64,000 nt of DNA from Pyropia yezoensis (GCA_009829735.1 CM020619.1:25445554-25509553), one strand, 5' to 3'. Counted from the first letter of the stretch, positions 41,688 through 52,216 are shown. The notes: generated by a model not told the origin, from the sequence alone. A program made the numbers and translations.

Positions 41688-42244
41688 TGTGGTATAAAAG
41701 TCCACCCCACGGGACTATCGAATACCCTCCGGAGAAAGGGAAAGGTAACAGGGAAGTGGGAACTACGAGCGTGTGATACCTGTTGCCGCACGCGCCTGGC
41801 GACTGGGTCGCCAGAGACGCACGGTAGTGCACACGGGGGAAAGGGTCGCAAACGCGCAGTTCTTTTCTCAAGGACGCGGGCCACGGGCGCCCTGCTGTCC
41901 CTCTAAGAGCAAGAGGAGGGCGTACCGGCCTTTGGCCCGGTAGCCCCCCTTTCGAGCCCTTCGGGAGATATTGGGGAGGGGCCGAGTCTAACCTCGTCGG
42001 CCCCAACCTATCTCCCCTACAGCTACTGCTAATAATTCTCTCTAAATCATTCCCCAATTACAATGGACAAATTCCCTCATGATTCAATCTTGAGACGGGC
42101 ACGAGACCGGATCTGTCCCACCGCATTGCACCCGTTCCGTCCTGCGACCAGCAGCCCGCGGGCGCCACCCCCGCGTACGGGAGTGTCCGGTGCCTGCTTG
42201 CCTTTGTCAGCCCGGAGCCGTCCGGGGGGTCGCCGGATGCTACA
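41688..42244 (-). repeat. 5' LTR of element 4
   Basis: 557 bp, plus strand TGTGGTATAAAAGTCC...GGATGCTACA. Similar to the element 2 LTR, with TATAAAA on the plus strand at 41693-41699. Flanking base run GCTTG follows; its partner on the left is missing. Confidence 0.9.
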
Positions 42245-43850
42245 GCTTGCGCGGGCGGCTGACACCAACATCAGTACGTTGAGGGCTGCCCGGTTTTGGG
42301 CGGTGCCTCACAGCCGGGCCGCACTCGCCTGGGCGGGGGCCTGAGGGGGAAAGAACGGGGGCGGTGGCTGCGGCGATAAAGGGGTGCTGCGGCGGCGCAG
42401 GAGGGAGCGATGTTCCTCCGCCCGCCCCCACGACGGCCGCCGCGGCATCTTCTGGCGGTGGCGCGGCGGTCGCGGCAGCGAAAGGCGCGCCGGCGGCTCG
42501 CGGGCCGTCGCCCGCGGCGGACAAGCAGTCGGTGGAGGGTTGTGGCGGGTCGAGTGGCTCCGGTGGGGGCGGGGGGGGATTGTAGCTCTGCGCGGGGGGG
42601 CGATCCCCCCGCGCTGGCCCCCCGCCGGCCGCCGCTGCCGCCGTCGCGACCGCCCGCGCCGCCGGCATGGCGGTAAGTGGCGCCACGACGGCGGCAGCTC
42701 CGGCCATCGCGGCAAGCGGCGGTAGGGTCGGCGGCGGGCTGAACGCGGCGGGCTAGCAGCCAGGGGCGGGTGCCGGGAGAGGCGGCGGGGCGTCTTTTGA
42801 GGGGGGGGGCTGTTTCTTGGCGGCGGCGGGTGCTTCCCCTTCGTCGCCCCCCCCTCGGCCCTTGACACCGCCGCCCTCGCCACCGCCGCTGCGGCCGTGG
42901 CGCCGCGCGGCAGCGACGGCGCGATGGCGGTGCTGGCGACAGGCGACGAAGACGCGCCGGCGGCGTCGGGCGACGGGCGCGCCGCGGCGCACACGTCGGC
43001 TGCGGCGGGAGGCGGGCGCGAGGGAGGTGGTGGGCCGGGAGGCGGGCGCGGGGGGGACTTGGCGGCGTTGGGCGATCCCCTGCCGCCCACGTCCCAACTG
43101 CCGCAAGGGCCGCGGCGGGCAGCGGTCGGCGGCAAGGCAGCGGCGACGTGCGCGAAGGGCCGCACGGTGGCGGCGACCGCGGGCGACGAGACGGCAGGCG
43201 CCGGCGGCGGCGCCCACGGCGGGCAGGGGGGGGCGGGGGGAAGGGGGCAGGCGACCCCCTTCTCCCCACCCCGGGAACGCACCCCGGGGGCCCAAGCGCG
43301 GGCTGGGGGGGGGCGACGACGTGACACGGCGGAGGTGAGGCTCGGGGGCAGTGCCCTACTCCCACGCCTCCGCCGGGGGCCGCAGAGTATGGGGGGGGGC
43401 CGCGCGGAGGGGGGGGGGGGACGGCTTGCCGCTCACCCCCAGGCCCACCTGGTTCCATTTACACCTGGTTGCGGGGGTGTGGCGGCGGCTGCCGCCACAC
43501 CCCCACCGGCAGCGCCCCCACCTCCGTGGCGCCCCGCCGGCACCACTGGCCGGCACTTACCGGCCCGCGGGGGGTACTACGCCGCCCCCGCTTGCCGCGC
43601 CGCCGGCCGCCGACACGGCGGCCGCCGGTAACCCCCCCTCCGGCGCCACCGTGCGTTGGGGGGAGGCCGTGCGGCAGCACCTGCCGCCCCACGGGGCGGC
43701 GGAGGCGTTGGCCGTCGACGACGGCGGCCGCGGCGACGCTGCCGACCCGGCGGCGGCCACCCCCACGGCTTCCCCCTCACGCCCGCCAGTCCCTTTGAGA
43801 GCACACCCAGCTCCCCTGGCATGGGCGTTGCGCGTATGACCAAAAAACTC
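42245..43850. other. Very GC-rich low-complexity region, coding strand undecided
   Basis: Both strands have several long Ala/Pro/Gly/Arg-rich frames. On the minus strand one frame ends exactly at the element 4 LTR (stop supplied by the LTR end), and another reads NRAALNVLMLVSAARAS just before it, which could be the separated 5' exon of the RING-like gene. On the plus strand 43560-43800 (GATVRWGEAVRQHLPPHGAAEAL) also looks protein-like. I cannot choose between them. Confidence 0.5.
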
Positions 43851-44024
43851 TCGTATTGCCACTGGCCTTTCCCCCATGCACAGAGCCATGTGCCCTCAAG
43901 CGCAAACATAGGCAAAGAAAAGTCATTAGTCACAGAGCGTATCGATCGAAAGCAAGGAAAAAGAGATAAGATGGACCAATCAAAAAGAAGTAACAAACGC
44001 AGAAACAGCCACGAGCGCCCGATC

Positions 44025-45669
44025 TCACGTGCTCTTCTCGCGCATTGCGCGGATCCAGTCATGACAGCTCGCCTCGTAGCTGGATCGAGCATCGGCCGTC
44101 TCGTCCACACCATCGAGCAGCTGGCTTGTCAATCGAGCAACGTCACCCGATCCACTCAAAGTCGACCCACGGATACCAAATTGGGTTGCGGCGGTCGTCA
44201 CCACGGCCAAACAAGAGACTCGCTCCCCGCTCTGCTCGTCACCGAAAATAAACTCAGTCAGATCCATGGCGGCCTCTGCGGGTGACAGTTGTAGACGAGC
44301 AGGGGGAGGCGCCACAGGAGGAACTTCGACCCCTGCCGCCGTTCTCGAGATCTCAGCGTCGTACTGTGCCCGACGCTCCGCTCTGAAGTCACGCCGATCG
44401 CCAGGCAAATAGAACAAACCAAGTCGATAGAGCCACCGTGGAGACAATCAAAGCCAGCGGAAAAAAATAGATAGCAGTCCGGTCGCAACAGTCGGTGTCT
44501 TGTCCGCAAAGTGACTCCATCAGACCCGTCCCTCCGCCAACAAGAAGTAAAAAAAAAAGGAAAATCAACATACATGCGGTGAGAACCACTGGGGGCTGAG
44601 AGATACAGCGCCGATTGGCTAAGCCGCTTCGCTCCCACCCGCTGGGCGGCGGCCTCGGCGCCATGTAAATTCGCCAGGGCCGCTGCCGGCGCAAGATCGT
44701 CGATGATGCCGCTGGAGCGGCCGGTAGCGGCCGAGATGGCTCCACCCAGCGCAGAGGCACAGGCGGAGAGCCCAGAGTCTGCCAATCGCGCCTGCTCGCC
44801 AGTGGCCACTAAATTAGGCGTCGCCAACCCGGACGCCGAAGACCCCAGTGACGTAGGGTAGACACCGTCGTGTTGACGATGGCGACCGCTCCAACAATGT
44901 TCGACACGAGCCCCGCCCGTTCGCTGGCCGTCTGATTCCGCGCCGCGTCCTTTTCTGCGTATATCGCTCGAACCCTCCGCACTTCAGCGAGGAAGAACGC
45001 CGGCGTAGAGCCCTGGCAAACATAGTTGGAAGATTCCAGGCGCTTCTGTCCCTTCTTGTTGAAGGAGACGCCATTCTCTGACATGACGCGCTTGAAAAGC
45101 CTGGGGTCCAGCGCAATCGTCTTCTGCATGTGGCCCGGACGGCGGCACTTGGGACACCTACGCAGAAGCACAGCAGGCAGCAATCATAAAATGTCACAAC
45201 GAGCAAACACAAACGACAGTAAAGAAAAAAAAACGCAGAAGCGTACCCAGAGCGTAGAAAAAAGAACTGGTCAACACGCTGCTATAGCGATATCTCACCA
45301 TGCGCCCTCATCCAACCGCCACACAAAAAAAAGTATATACATATGAACGTACATCATACGGCGCACGCAGAGCTGGTTCTGGCATTGCGCCCCGGTGTAA
45401 AAAATGTGGCCAGCAATCAAGGTGCTCGCGCACTGCAGGTTTCCCGCCACCAGAGCGCACTGACCAAAGTAGTGCCCCTTGCCGTGGGCACCAATCTTCT
45501 GGTGGCCGCACGCCCCGCACGCAGGTGTCTTCGGACCTGTCACAGCGGCGCCGGCGGCTGCGTCTGGATGGCCGACACTGGGCACCTGGGCAGGAGAGGG
45601 AGAGGTGGGAGCACCATCTGCTGCATTTTTCGACCAGATCCAGGACATCAAAAAAAAAAACATTGGCAT
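44025..45669 (-). CDS. Four-exon gene, protein with Cys pairs, unknown function
   Basis: Exons read on the minus strand: 45669-45299, 45157-44853, 44808-44574 and 44382-44025. Introns 45158-45298 (GTGAGA...GTAG), 44809-44852 (44 bp, least certain) and 44383-44573 (GTATGT...TTCAG) keep the frame. Exon 1 has CGACGHQKIGAHGKGHYFGQC with further Cys; exon 2 begins with CPKCRRPGH and continues VMSENGVSFNKKGQKRLESS. Later exons are Ala-rich helices (LADSGLSACASALGGAIS, GDVARLTSQLLDGVDETADA) ending MREKST. The Cys pairs suggest zinc binding. No family recognised. The start at 45669 is uncertain. Confidence 0.5.
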
Positions 45670-46334
45670 GCCGAATCACCCGAGCATTGTCACAAAATTA
45701 ATTGCATCACGCGCAAATCATGCGATGCGGCAGGGCACCAGCGTCCCACTCATTTCTAATGGCCTCCCACCAATGATTCCCACCACAACGCACCTGTCTC
45801 ACGGCTCATTGTATTGGCCGGAGCGCAGTCGGCAATGGGGTGTGGAGTGGGTGGAAAGGTGATCGGGGCTGGAGGGTGGAGCATGCGCCAAGGTCGGCTG
45901 GTGGGGGTGCCCTCGTAACGGGGACGCCCGGCGGGAAGAAGACGGGGACGACGACGGTGGTGTTGACGACGGTGGCCGACGTCCGAAGTCCCTAATCAGC
46001 CGTCCGCTGGAATGGCGACCAATTAGCGAAGGAACTAAACATCTCCGGCCTTTGGTTTGGTTGGTTCTTGAATATGCAATAGTATTAAAAAAGATTCCAG
46101 TAGTGTACCTTTTCATGTTCCAGATCTGTACGTTCCTGATTCGAGTACAGCTTGTACATTCAACATCGTGCTGTAATGGTGTGCGAAACATGTTACCTTG
46201 GATGTTGCGCACCTCAACATGCATGAGCTACTTTTTTGGGGATGCACAATATACCGCGGCATGTTGCCGAACACGACGGTTCACCCTTTGGCAAGTGTTT
46301 TTCTGAAATACAAGCAATTTCAAGAATGACTTTT
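45670..46334. other. Intergenic, AT-richer island
   Basis: No gene recognised. 46040-46330 is clearly less GC-rich than the surroundings, a sign of different origin or of regulatory/terminator sequence between two minus-strand genes. Confidence 0.5.
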
Positions 46335-46976
46335 TCATTGTTTTTGACCTCCGTCAAGGACGCTCCGGAAGTCGAAAGAAGTCGTCTTGGTGTCATATTT
46401 GCCATGACGGCGAAACTCGTGCTGGCTCGAGTTGTCCAATAGCACACGACGTTGTTCAATGGCACACCGCAGGTTTGTGGAAGGCAACTCGCCAGAGCAG
46501 CTCCACGTGTCCATCCGCACGCCGACCACAGACGACCAATTCTTGGTTGACCAGCTGCTGTTCTCAAAGCGGTCGACAATGCCGCGCTCGCCCAGGCGAG
46601 TCTTTCCGTCATTGAACCGCAACGTATCGGCGGTGACGCCGAGGACACCGCCCGTACACGCGCTGCCGTTCTAGGGATAGTTCGCCAGGATATAGAGGCG
46701 AGCGTCCACAGGTGACACAACGCCCAGCGCGGTGGTGCTGTCGTCCAAGAAAAGGCTTCGTGGGCAAGCCAAGTCGTTGGCTTGCCACGTTTTTTTGTAC
46801 CTCACACCGCCAATGCCCGCCACCTCCAGAGCACGCAACGCTGAGACAAGGATGATGGCGTCCCGGCGATAGCGGATAGCTGTGAGGACCCGACCACCGC
46901 CGATGCAACCATCCGCCGTGGTCCCCACCATGCAAGCCGGCCGCGGCGTCCACCGCCCTTCGCGGTGGCTGTTCAC
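46335..46976 (-). pseudogene. Hypothetical protein with one in-frame TAG
   Basis: Minus-strand frame from about 46976 to 46335, interrupted once by TAG near 46672. Sequence is balanced rather than low-complexity (GGRVLTAIRYRRDAIILVSA, ARLYILANYP, then TADTLRFNDGKTRLGERG, WSTKNWSSVVGVRMDTW). The alternation of hydrophobic strands and small loops suggests a beta-rich fold, but no family was recognised. It could be a broken gene or a spliced one. Confidence 0.35.
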
Positions 46977-47438
46977 ACGCAGTTACCAGGCACGTCCTGC
47001 TATTGCTACGACTTGAAACTGTTATCTCACGACGAGCACAGTGCGGCAAAAGCATCTGCGGCGGCGACGGGGAAAACGACTGCAGCGGCGACGGCGGCGG
47101 CGGTTGGCGTGGTGTTGGCGGTGGCGGCAGAATTCTAGGAGGTGGGGCGCGTCTCCTCGGCACCATCAGCGGTCGCTTCGTCATGCCCCGACGGCAACGC
47201 CACCGCTGCCTCCACCGCGGGTAACCGCTGCATACAGGGCCGCCGGCCAAAGCACGTACAAGACACAAATGAGCGGAGCGTCAGCGTGCGAGCCCCCCCC
47301 TTTGAAAAAACTGCGGCCGGGGCGCCCACTGGTCATCAAGAGCACCCACAGAGGAAGAAAAACAACATTGACGATGCGCACCAGAGGGGGAGGCTGGGAG
47401 ACCCGCCGCCCCCGAGCGGCGGCAACCCAACAACGTAC

Positions 47439-47579
47439 CAAGTCGGGCCGGGCAACGGCGTGGACAACGGACCCACCGAGCAGCATGGAGCCCAGGCCGA
47501 CGGCGTAGAGCACGAGGTCTCCCCGGATGCCATGACGTGCGCGGCGCAACGGCTGGCCGGTGGTCGTCGGCGGCCCCAT
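47439..47579 (-). CDS. First exon of a small single-span membrane protein (tentative)
   Basis: Minus-strand ATG at 47579 in a perfect GCCACCATGG context, 47 codons, then a strong donor GTACGT at 47438. The peptide has a basic N-terminus (LRRARHGIRG), one hydrophobic span (LVLYAVGLGSMLLGG) and ends VVHAVARPDL. The pattern hydrophobic-VH-x4-RPDL resembles the small mitochondrial complex III assembly protein brawnin/UQCC6, but I could not find a matching second exon downstream. Low confidence. Confidence 0.3.
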
Positions 47580-47959
47580 GGTGGCGCCCACACCCCCCTC
47601 CAGCTGGGGGGGATCGTAGGCGGCCCTGTCTGAGCAAGTGGACTGGCTCGCAGAGCAGAACGAGCTTTTTGGGCTTTCACATACCATCCAGACAGAGCCG
47701 CGTCCTTGAGGCCCGTTCGCAGTTCGCGTACCGTCACGTGTGACGACGGTATAAACGGTATAAAAGCTGCGAAAGAAACTAGACAGGGTCGCTGTATACG
47801 TTATACCATGTACATAAGTATTCTACACATTCTCCAGATTCCTTGAGATTGACAGACACAAATGAGTGTGACTAGAAGAAGAGCGGGGTGTTTGCCAGCC
47901 CTGCCCAAGTCGGATGCCACCGGAGACCATCCACCGTCCACGGCGCGGCGAACAGCATC

Positions 47960-48376
47960 ATGGACCCCACTCCTATCTGGCGTGCGAGTGCGTTTGTGAC
48001 TTCGGTAGGTGGCGCCCTACATGCTCGCCGTGGTATTCTCTCGGACCCCTTTCAATACACTTCTGTTCCTTTTTCCCACGTCTGGGCTCGCTACGGCGCC
48101 CTCTTTCCACGCGCTGTGCGCATGTCCGAGAGCACGTTCCACGGCCTGGTCGATGTCCTGCGCCCTCGCTTGCCGCGTTGAGGCTTCTCGGCGGAGATTC
48201 GTGCGGCTATGGCCCTGCGCTACTTGGGCGGCGGTAGCTACATAGACATTTGCGCGGCGTTTGGAGCGCATCCAGCCACTTTGTACCGCGCCTTGTGGGA
48301 CGTTGTGGACGCTGTGAACTCTACCCCTGCCCGGCGCATCTGCGCGTGCCACCCCTTGAGTGACAAATTTCAATGA
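47960..48376 (+). pseudogene. PIF/Harbinger transposase N-terminal relic
   Basis: Plus strand: FPRAVRMSESTFHGLVDVLRPRL, a TGA at 48179-48181, then in the same frame SAEIRAAMALRYLGGGSYID, ICAAFGAHPATLYRALWDVV and a stop at 48374-48376. This is the helix-turn-helix start of Harbinger transposases (R-x-S-x-x-F-x-x-L, RxAxALRYLAGGS, YDIC-like). The DDE catalytic part is absent. AT-richer flanks with TATA-like repeats (47745-47830) may be element ends. Confidence 0.7.
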
Positions 48377-48469
48377 CAGCACGCTGGCCAAAGAGTTGTC
48401 TCAAGGAATTTCATCGCTGATCGCAATTTGGTAGCTGCAAGTATTGCCGTCTGCAGTGTATACCGCGGT

Positions 48470-48522
48470 ATACCGCGGTATAAACATACGCGGCGCGCCC
48501 GCGTATGTTTATACTGCGGTAT
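48470..48522. repeat. Near-perfect hairpin, 24-bp arms
   Basis: Arms 48470-48493 and 48499-48522, one mismatch, 5-base loop CGCGC. The left arm begins with the second of two tandem TATACCGCGG units. Lies 100 bp after the Harbinger relic. Confidence 0.85.
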
Positions 48523-48639
48523 ACCGTCGGGACGGGCACAGCCAATCAGGTCGGCGTTACGCGCATATACCGTCACGCCGATTGCAACTGCGAACGGGCC
48601 TGAGGGAGTCTTTGCCGCGGCTTTGGCCCCCTCCAAAGC

Positions 48640-49285
48640 CTACCTAAATTTAGACTCGTGCAACGTGTATCGAATTGGTTGCAACGTGTGGCGGACAGCC
48701 AGTGACGTGGCCTGTCTCACGTCGGGCGTCCTCCATCGCGCCTTCGACAGATCCGAAAAATACTTCACCGCGCGCGTCAGTGCCTGGGCGTACCGCGGCG
48801 TGTGCGTTTGGCTCGGTATCAGATCGCTTTCACGGCCCGCCACGGTGGCGATGGCGTCGGCGATGGCGGGGGCAGAAGGGGCGGCGCCGGTCTCGGCATC
48901 CGCTGCGACCGTCCTCACACCCGCAGTGCCGCGCCGAGAGGTGGCAGCCCCAGGCAGCCCAACAGGGGCGCCGCTTCCCCTCCCCCCCTCATCCTCTCCC
49001 TCCCCCGCAGCTGCGGCGGAAGCTGCGGCGACCGCCCCCCGCCCCGCCACGCACGCATACCAAACAGATTCACCGCCTCCCACTTCGCCCCCACATCGAC
49101 GGCCACGTCTGTTAACAGGCCATGTTCAATGAGGTCCAGCTGGTCTACAGTCCCCTGGGGTGCCTCCCCCTCGGTGGCCACGTCCTCCGTCGGCCCCGGT
49201 ACGAGAAGACAACAGGGGTGTACCGCCTCCTCCCCCCCGGCCGCATGTGTGGCGACAGGGGCGCGGCTGCGCGAGTGAGAGGCCT
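48640..49285 (-). other. Possible coding exons downstream of the NTPase gene
   Basis: Minus-strand stretches that look protein-like in two frames: GTVDQLDLIEHGLLTDVAV and VGAKWEAVNLFGMRAW (near 49060-49160), and SDLIPSQTHTPRYAQALTRA with VKYFSDLSKARWRTPDV (48670-48830). They could be 3' exons of the NTPase gene or a separate spliced gene. The Pro/Ala-rich stretch between them may be an intron. No family recognised. Confidence 0.3.
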
Positions 49286-52216
49286 TCATGCGCAATCCCC
49301 CGACCCAAGCTTAGAGAGAGTTTTCTCCGATACACCTGCCTGTTGCAGGTACTGGGACGCGTTCAGGAAGGTTGGCATGAAGTCCGGAAGCCACCCGCTC
49401 AAGTCTGTGTCGCTGAGCAGCACAGACAGCCGGCCGGCAGCGCGCCCCGCGTCATATTCCTTCCTGCTCTGGCTGTTAATCTTCACGCCGAACTTGCCGG
49501 GCCTCCGATTGGCATAGACAAAGACGATGTTGTCCTTCCACCGGCTCCACAGCCCGTCCTCCTCCTGGAACTCAGCCTCCAACAACTTCCAGCCCTGGTT
49601 GACGTGGGCCAGACTGGGTGACCCGGACGCGCCCACGCCCCAGTCCTTGACGGAGTAGACGATGGCGATAATGTCGCCCAACTTGAACCGTCCAAACGCC
49701 TGCGTGACGGGGAAGAACTCCACCACGTCGACCGCGACCTGCAAGCGCCGCGCCGCGTTGGGGTTTAGGCGGAAGACCGCATTGATTGCATCCTGCGGGT
49801 ACATCGTAGCAAACTTGAGGACGTCAAGCAACTTCTCGTCTTGTACCCCTGACGTGCGGGCAGCCGATGCGTTGACATGCACCTTGTCGAGCACCTGGTC
49901 GAGACGGTCGCCGTCGACGTCGTCCGTTGCAGCCAGCGAAGGCCGAGACCATAAGCTCCTCAAGGAAACAGAGGAATAGTAACGAGGGTGGTCCGACCGC
50001 GCGTACGAGGACAGGACGCACCAGTTGGCAATGACACGCTCTAGCCGCTCTCCGGTGTGGCGCGACCCGGGGCACAGCAGCATCTCCCGGAAGGCGTCGT
50101 AGCGCACACCATAACCACCCTGGAAAGCCATTCTTAGTGCCAACATCGGGTGCAGGCTGGGGAAGGCGTAGTTGGAGTCGCTGTCCGAGGAACCGACCGG
50201 CCGTCTGTCTCTGCGGTTGCGGTCGCTGCCCGGGGAGCCGACCGGCTGTCTGTCTTGAAGCAAGACAATACCATCCCCGCCCAGCTCGTCCCAGAGGACA
50301 GGCACGGCGACGCCCCTCTTGATCCTGTGCACGGCGACGCAATCCAGCCGCACACGTCTGCCCAGCAACACCTCCGTGCAGATGGTCTGGAGTCCTGCAG
50401 CACCACCGAGTGACCCGAGGGTGGCGCCCACGGAAGAAGAAGAGACAGCCTCACTCAACGCCGACATACACACGCGCTGGAGCGTGGATGAAAAAATGGT
50501 CTGCTGCGTAGAAGAGTCGCCGTTCTTGACAAGCGCCGCCACTGCATTCCTCAGCTTCAGAAGAAATTTACCCACAAGCCGTGGATGCCCGCCCAGCAGC
50601 GAGCACAGCAGCAGCACAAAGGCAGAGGATCGTGGGCCGTCACCAAGCTCGCCAGACTGGAGCAGAGTCCCGAGCAGCACAGCCACGCCTTCCGCGTAGA
50701 GAGGAAGGAGCTCCACCACCAAAGCACTCGCAAACGCGGTCGGCTCCAGGTACGATAGCTTCATTGCTGGTAACATATCCCGGCCCGACCGGGTGGACTC
50801 GCGCCTCATAGTGGCGTGCAGCAGGGTCGAGTACAACACCATTCCGCCCAACGATTGAAGGCGCCCGCACGCCTCAGAGCAAACGGCATCGACCCACCGG
50901 TCCTCATCGTCGACAGTGCGGAAAGCGTCATGGCCCCGCTTGTTCCCGTTGGCTCCGCCGGGCTGCTTCTCGTCCGCTCCCCTCGCCTGCTCCACGTCCG
51001 CTCCGTAGGGCTGCTTCTGCTCGTCCGCAGCATAAGGCTGCTGGCCAATGTCGAACGCGTCATGCGTCAACGAGACACTCTTGACCTTCGCCACCTCGTC
51101 GACGACCAGAAGAGGGATCCCACCGGGCTGGCCACGACAAAACGCCAAGATTGCCGAAGCACAAGCGTTGACATCGCCCATCGAGAGCACATTGGCCTTG
51201 ACGGCGGACGTGAGCTTCTCAAGAAACGTTGGCCAGAGCACCTTCTTGGGGTCGACCAGCTCCGTGTAGCAGACGCGCAGACTAGCCAAAACGCCTGGCC
51301 CTGCGATCTGGGTCAAGGCCAGCTCAGCGACATTGAAGGCCGTATTCCCGTTGAAGTTGACGCCGAATGCACTCACGGAACGCGCCAAGCCCAAGCCGCC
51401 AGCCATTAGCAGCTGGGTGACCACCTTCTCCTGCTGCAGGCGCAGATCCCGTCGCGTCTGCCCATCACTGGCAGCCAAGCACCAACGCTCAAAATCCACG
51501 GAGCACATGATGAGCCACACCAGCACTTCCTGCAGGTTAAAGGTCTTGCCCCACCCAGGGCCGCTTCGGATGAAGTACGCCGGCTGGCGGTCCCCATCAT
51601 CACAAATAGGCACATACTCCTTCACCATCTTCAGCATACACTCCACGGTGTTGTACGAAACATCCACCAGTAGCGCAGGCGGCAGCCTTGCAGGGAAAGA
51701 GCCCAGCACTTTGGCCGGGTCTGGAGCAGTGAAGTAGTCACGAGCCCAGCCTTGGGCACTGATGAAGTCGACCAGCGGGTCACCGTCCAGCGTCTTTCGG
51801 CTGACGTCGATGAGTGCAGCACAATGGGGGCACTTGAGCTTCGACCTTGGCGGCTTGGCCGCGTACTTCCAGTCCAGAGCGTGTAGCTGCTTCTTGACCT
51901 CGACGCACAATGCCGGGTGGAAAACTCCTTCCTTCGGGCGCCAGCGGACCCATCCCCGCAAGGCCTCGGGCTCCTCCGCCACCATCGAGGCAGTCTTGAA
52001 GCTCCTCCTTTCAGCCGGGCGGTTCGCACGGGGGGGAGAGGCCGACATGCCGCAGCCACGAGACGCGCAGTCCATGCCTCCGACGCCATCGGCACAGAAC
52101 GCGCGTCTAGCGGACGAGCCTAACGGCAAAACACGCGGGGCCATCGATGAAGCCAGCGAAGGAGGTGGCAACGTCGGCCGAGTTGCGGACCACGCCGCAG
52201 AAAATGCAAGCGCCAT
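49286..52216 (-). CDS. P-loop NTPase resembling Crinkler/RHSP (CR) proteins, PD-(D/E)xK-like C-terminus
   Basis: 976 residues from the ATG at 52216 (MALAFSAAWSATRP). The frame is open further to 53209, but upstream sequence is GC-rich repeat and unlikely coding. After a CPHC pair (KLKCPHCAALIDVSRKTL) comes LLVDVSYNTVECMLKMVKE, a Walker A RSGPGWGKTFNLQEVLVWL (51536-51570), VSAFGVNFNGNTAF, and Walker B IPLLVVDEVAKVK (51090-51120). An acidic/Gln insert with three ADEQKQPYGAD-like repeats follows, then long helices. The C-terminal part has RFKLGDIIAIVYSVKDWG (49640-49680), placed like a restriction-endonuclease-fold D...xxK core, though the usual Glu is Ser. This combination of NTPase and nuclease-like domain is typical of CR proteins, which occur in parasites and as genome-conflict proteins in free-living eukaryotes. 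Family call is from motifs only. Confidence 0.6.
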   Translation of the reverse strand: MALAFSAAWSATRPTLPPPSLASSMAPRVLPLGSSARRAFCADGVGGMDCASRGCGMSASPPRANRPAERRSFKTASMVAEEPEALRGWVRWRPKEGVFHPALCVEVKKQLHALDWKYAAKPPRSKLKCPHCAALIDVSRKTLDGDPLVDFISAQGWARDYFTAPDPAKVLGSFPARLPPALLVDVSYNTVECMLKMVKEYVPICDDGDRQPAYFIRSGPGWGKTFNLQEVLVWLIMCSVDFERWCLAASDGQTRRDLRLQQEKVVTQLLMAGGLGLARSVSAFGVNFNGNTAFNVAELALTQIAGPGVLASLRVCYTELVDPKKVLWPTFLEKLTSAVKANVLSMGDVNACASAILAFCRGQPGGIPLLVVDEVAKVKSVSLTHDAFDIGQQPYAADEQKQPYGADVEQARGADEKQPGGANGNKRGHDAFRTVDDEDRWVDAVCSEACGRLQSLGGMVLYSTLLHATMRRESTRSGRDMLPAMKLSYLEPTAFASALVVELLPLYAEGVAVLLGTLLQSGELGDGPRSSAFVLLLCSLLGGHPRLVGKFLLKLRNAVAALVKNGDSSTQQTIFSSTLQRVCMSALSEAVSSSSVGATLGSLGGAAGLQTICTEVLLGRRVRLDCVAVHRIKRGVAVPVLWDELGGDGIVLLQDRQPVGSPGSDRNRRDRRPVGSSDSDSNYAFPSLHPMLALRMAFQGGYGVRYDAFREMLLCPGSRHTGERLERVIANWCVLSSYARSDHPRYYSSVSLRSLWSRPSLAATDDVDGDRLDQVLDKVHVNASAARTSGVQDEKLLDVLKFATMYPQDAINAVFRLNPNAARRLQVAVDVVEFFPVTQAFGRFKLGDIIAIVYSVKDWGVGASGSPSLAHVNQGWKLLEAEFQEEDGLWSRWKDNIVFVYANRRPGKFGVKINSQSRKEYDAGRAAGRLSVLLSDTDLSGWLPDFMPTFLNASQYLQQAGVSEKTLSKLGSGDCA

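Larger units (their letters stand above)
39531..42244 (-). mobile_element. LTR retrotransposon 4, rearranged mosaic remnant
   Basis: From left to right: a fragment related to the element 3 antisense ORF (39531-39803), an inverted piece of an element 2-type LTR (39805-40057), a chromodomain piece, and a gag-integrase-chromodomain fusion on the minus strand (40143-41468). The leader with primer-binding site (about 41666-41682) and a complete 5' LTR (41688-42244) follow. No matching LTR or clear target duplication on the left. LTR and gag are relatives of element 2, about 80 percent by eye. Confidence 0.8.

Noticed and set aside
42271..43631. Several 300-400 codon ORFs on both strands
   Set aside because: Extreme Pro/Arg/Ala or Gly composition on both strands; cannot tell any from random GC-rich DNA.
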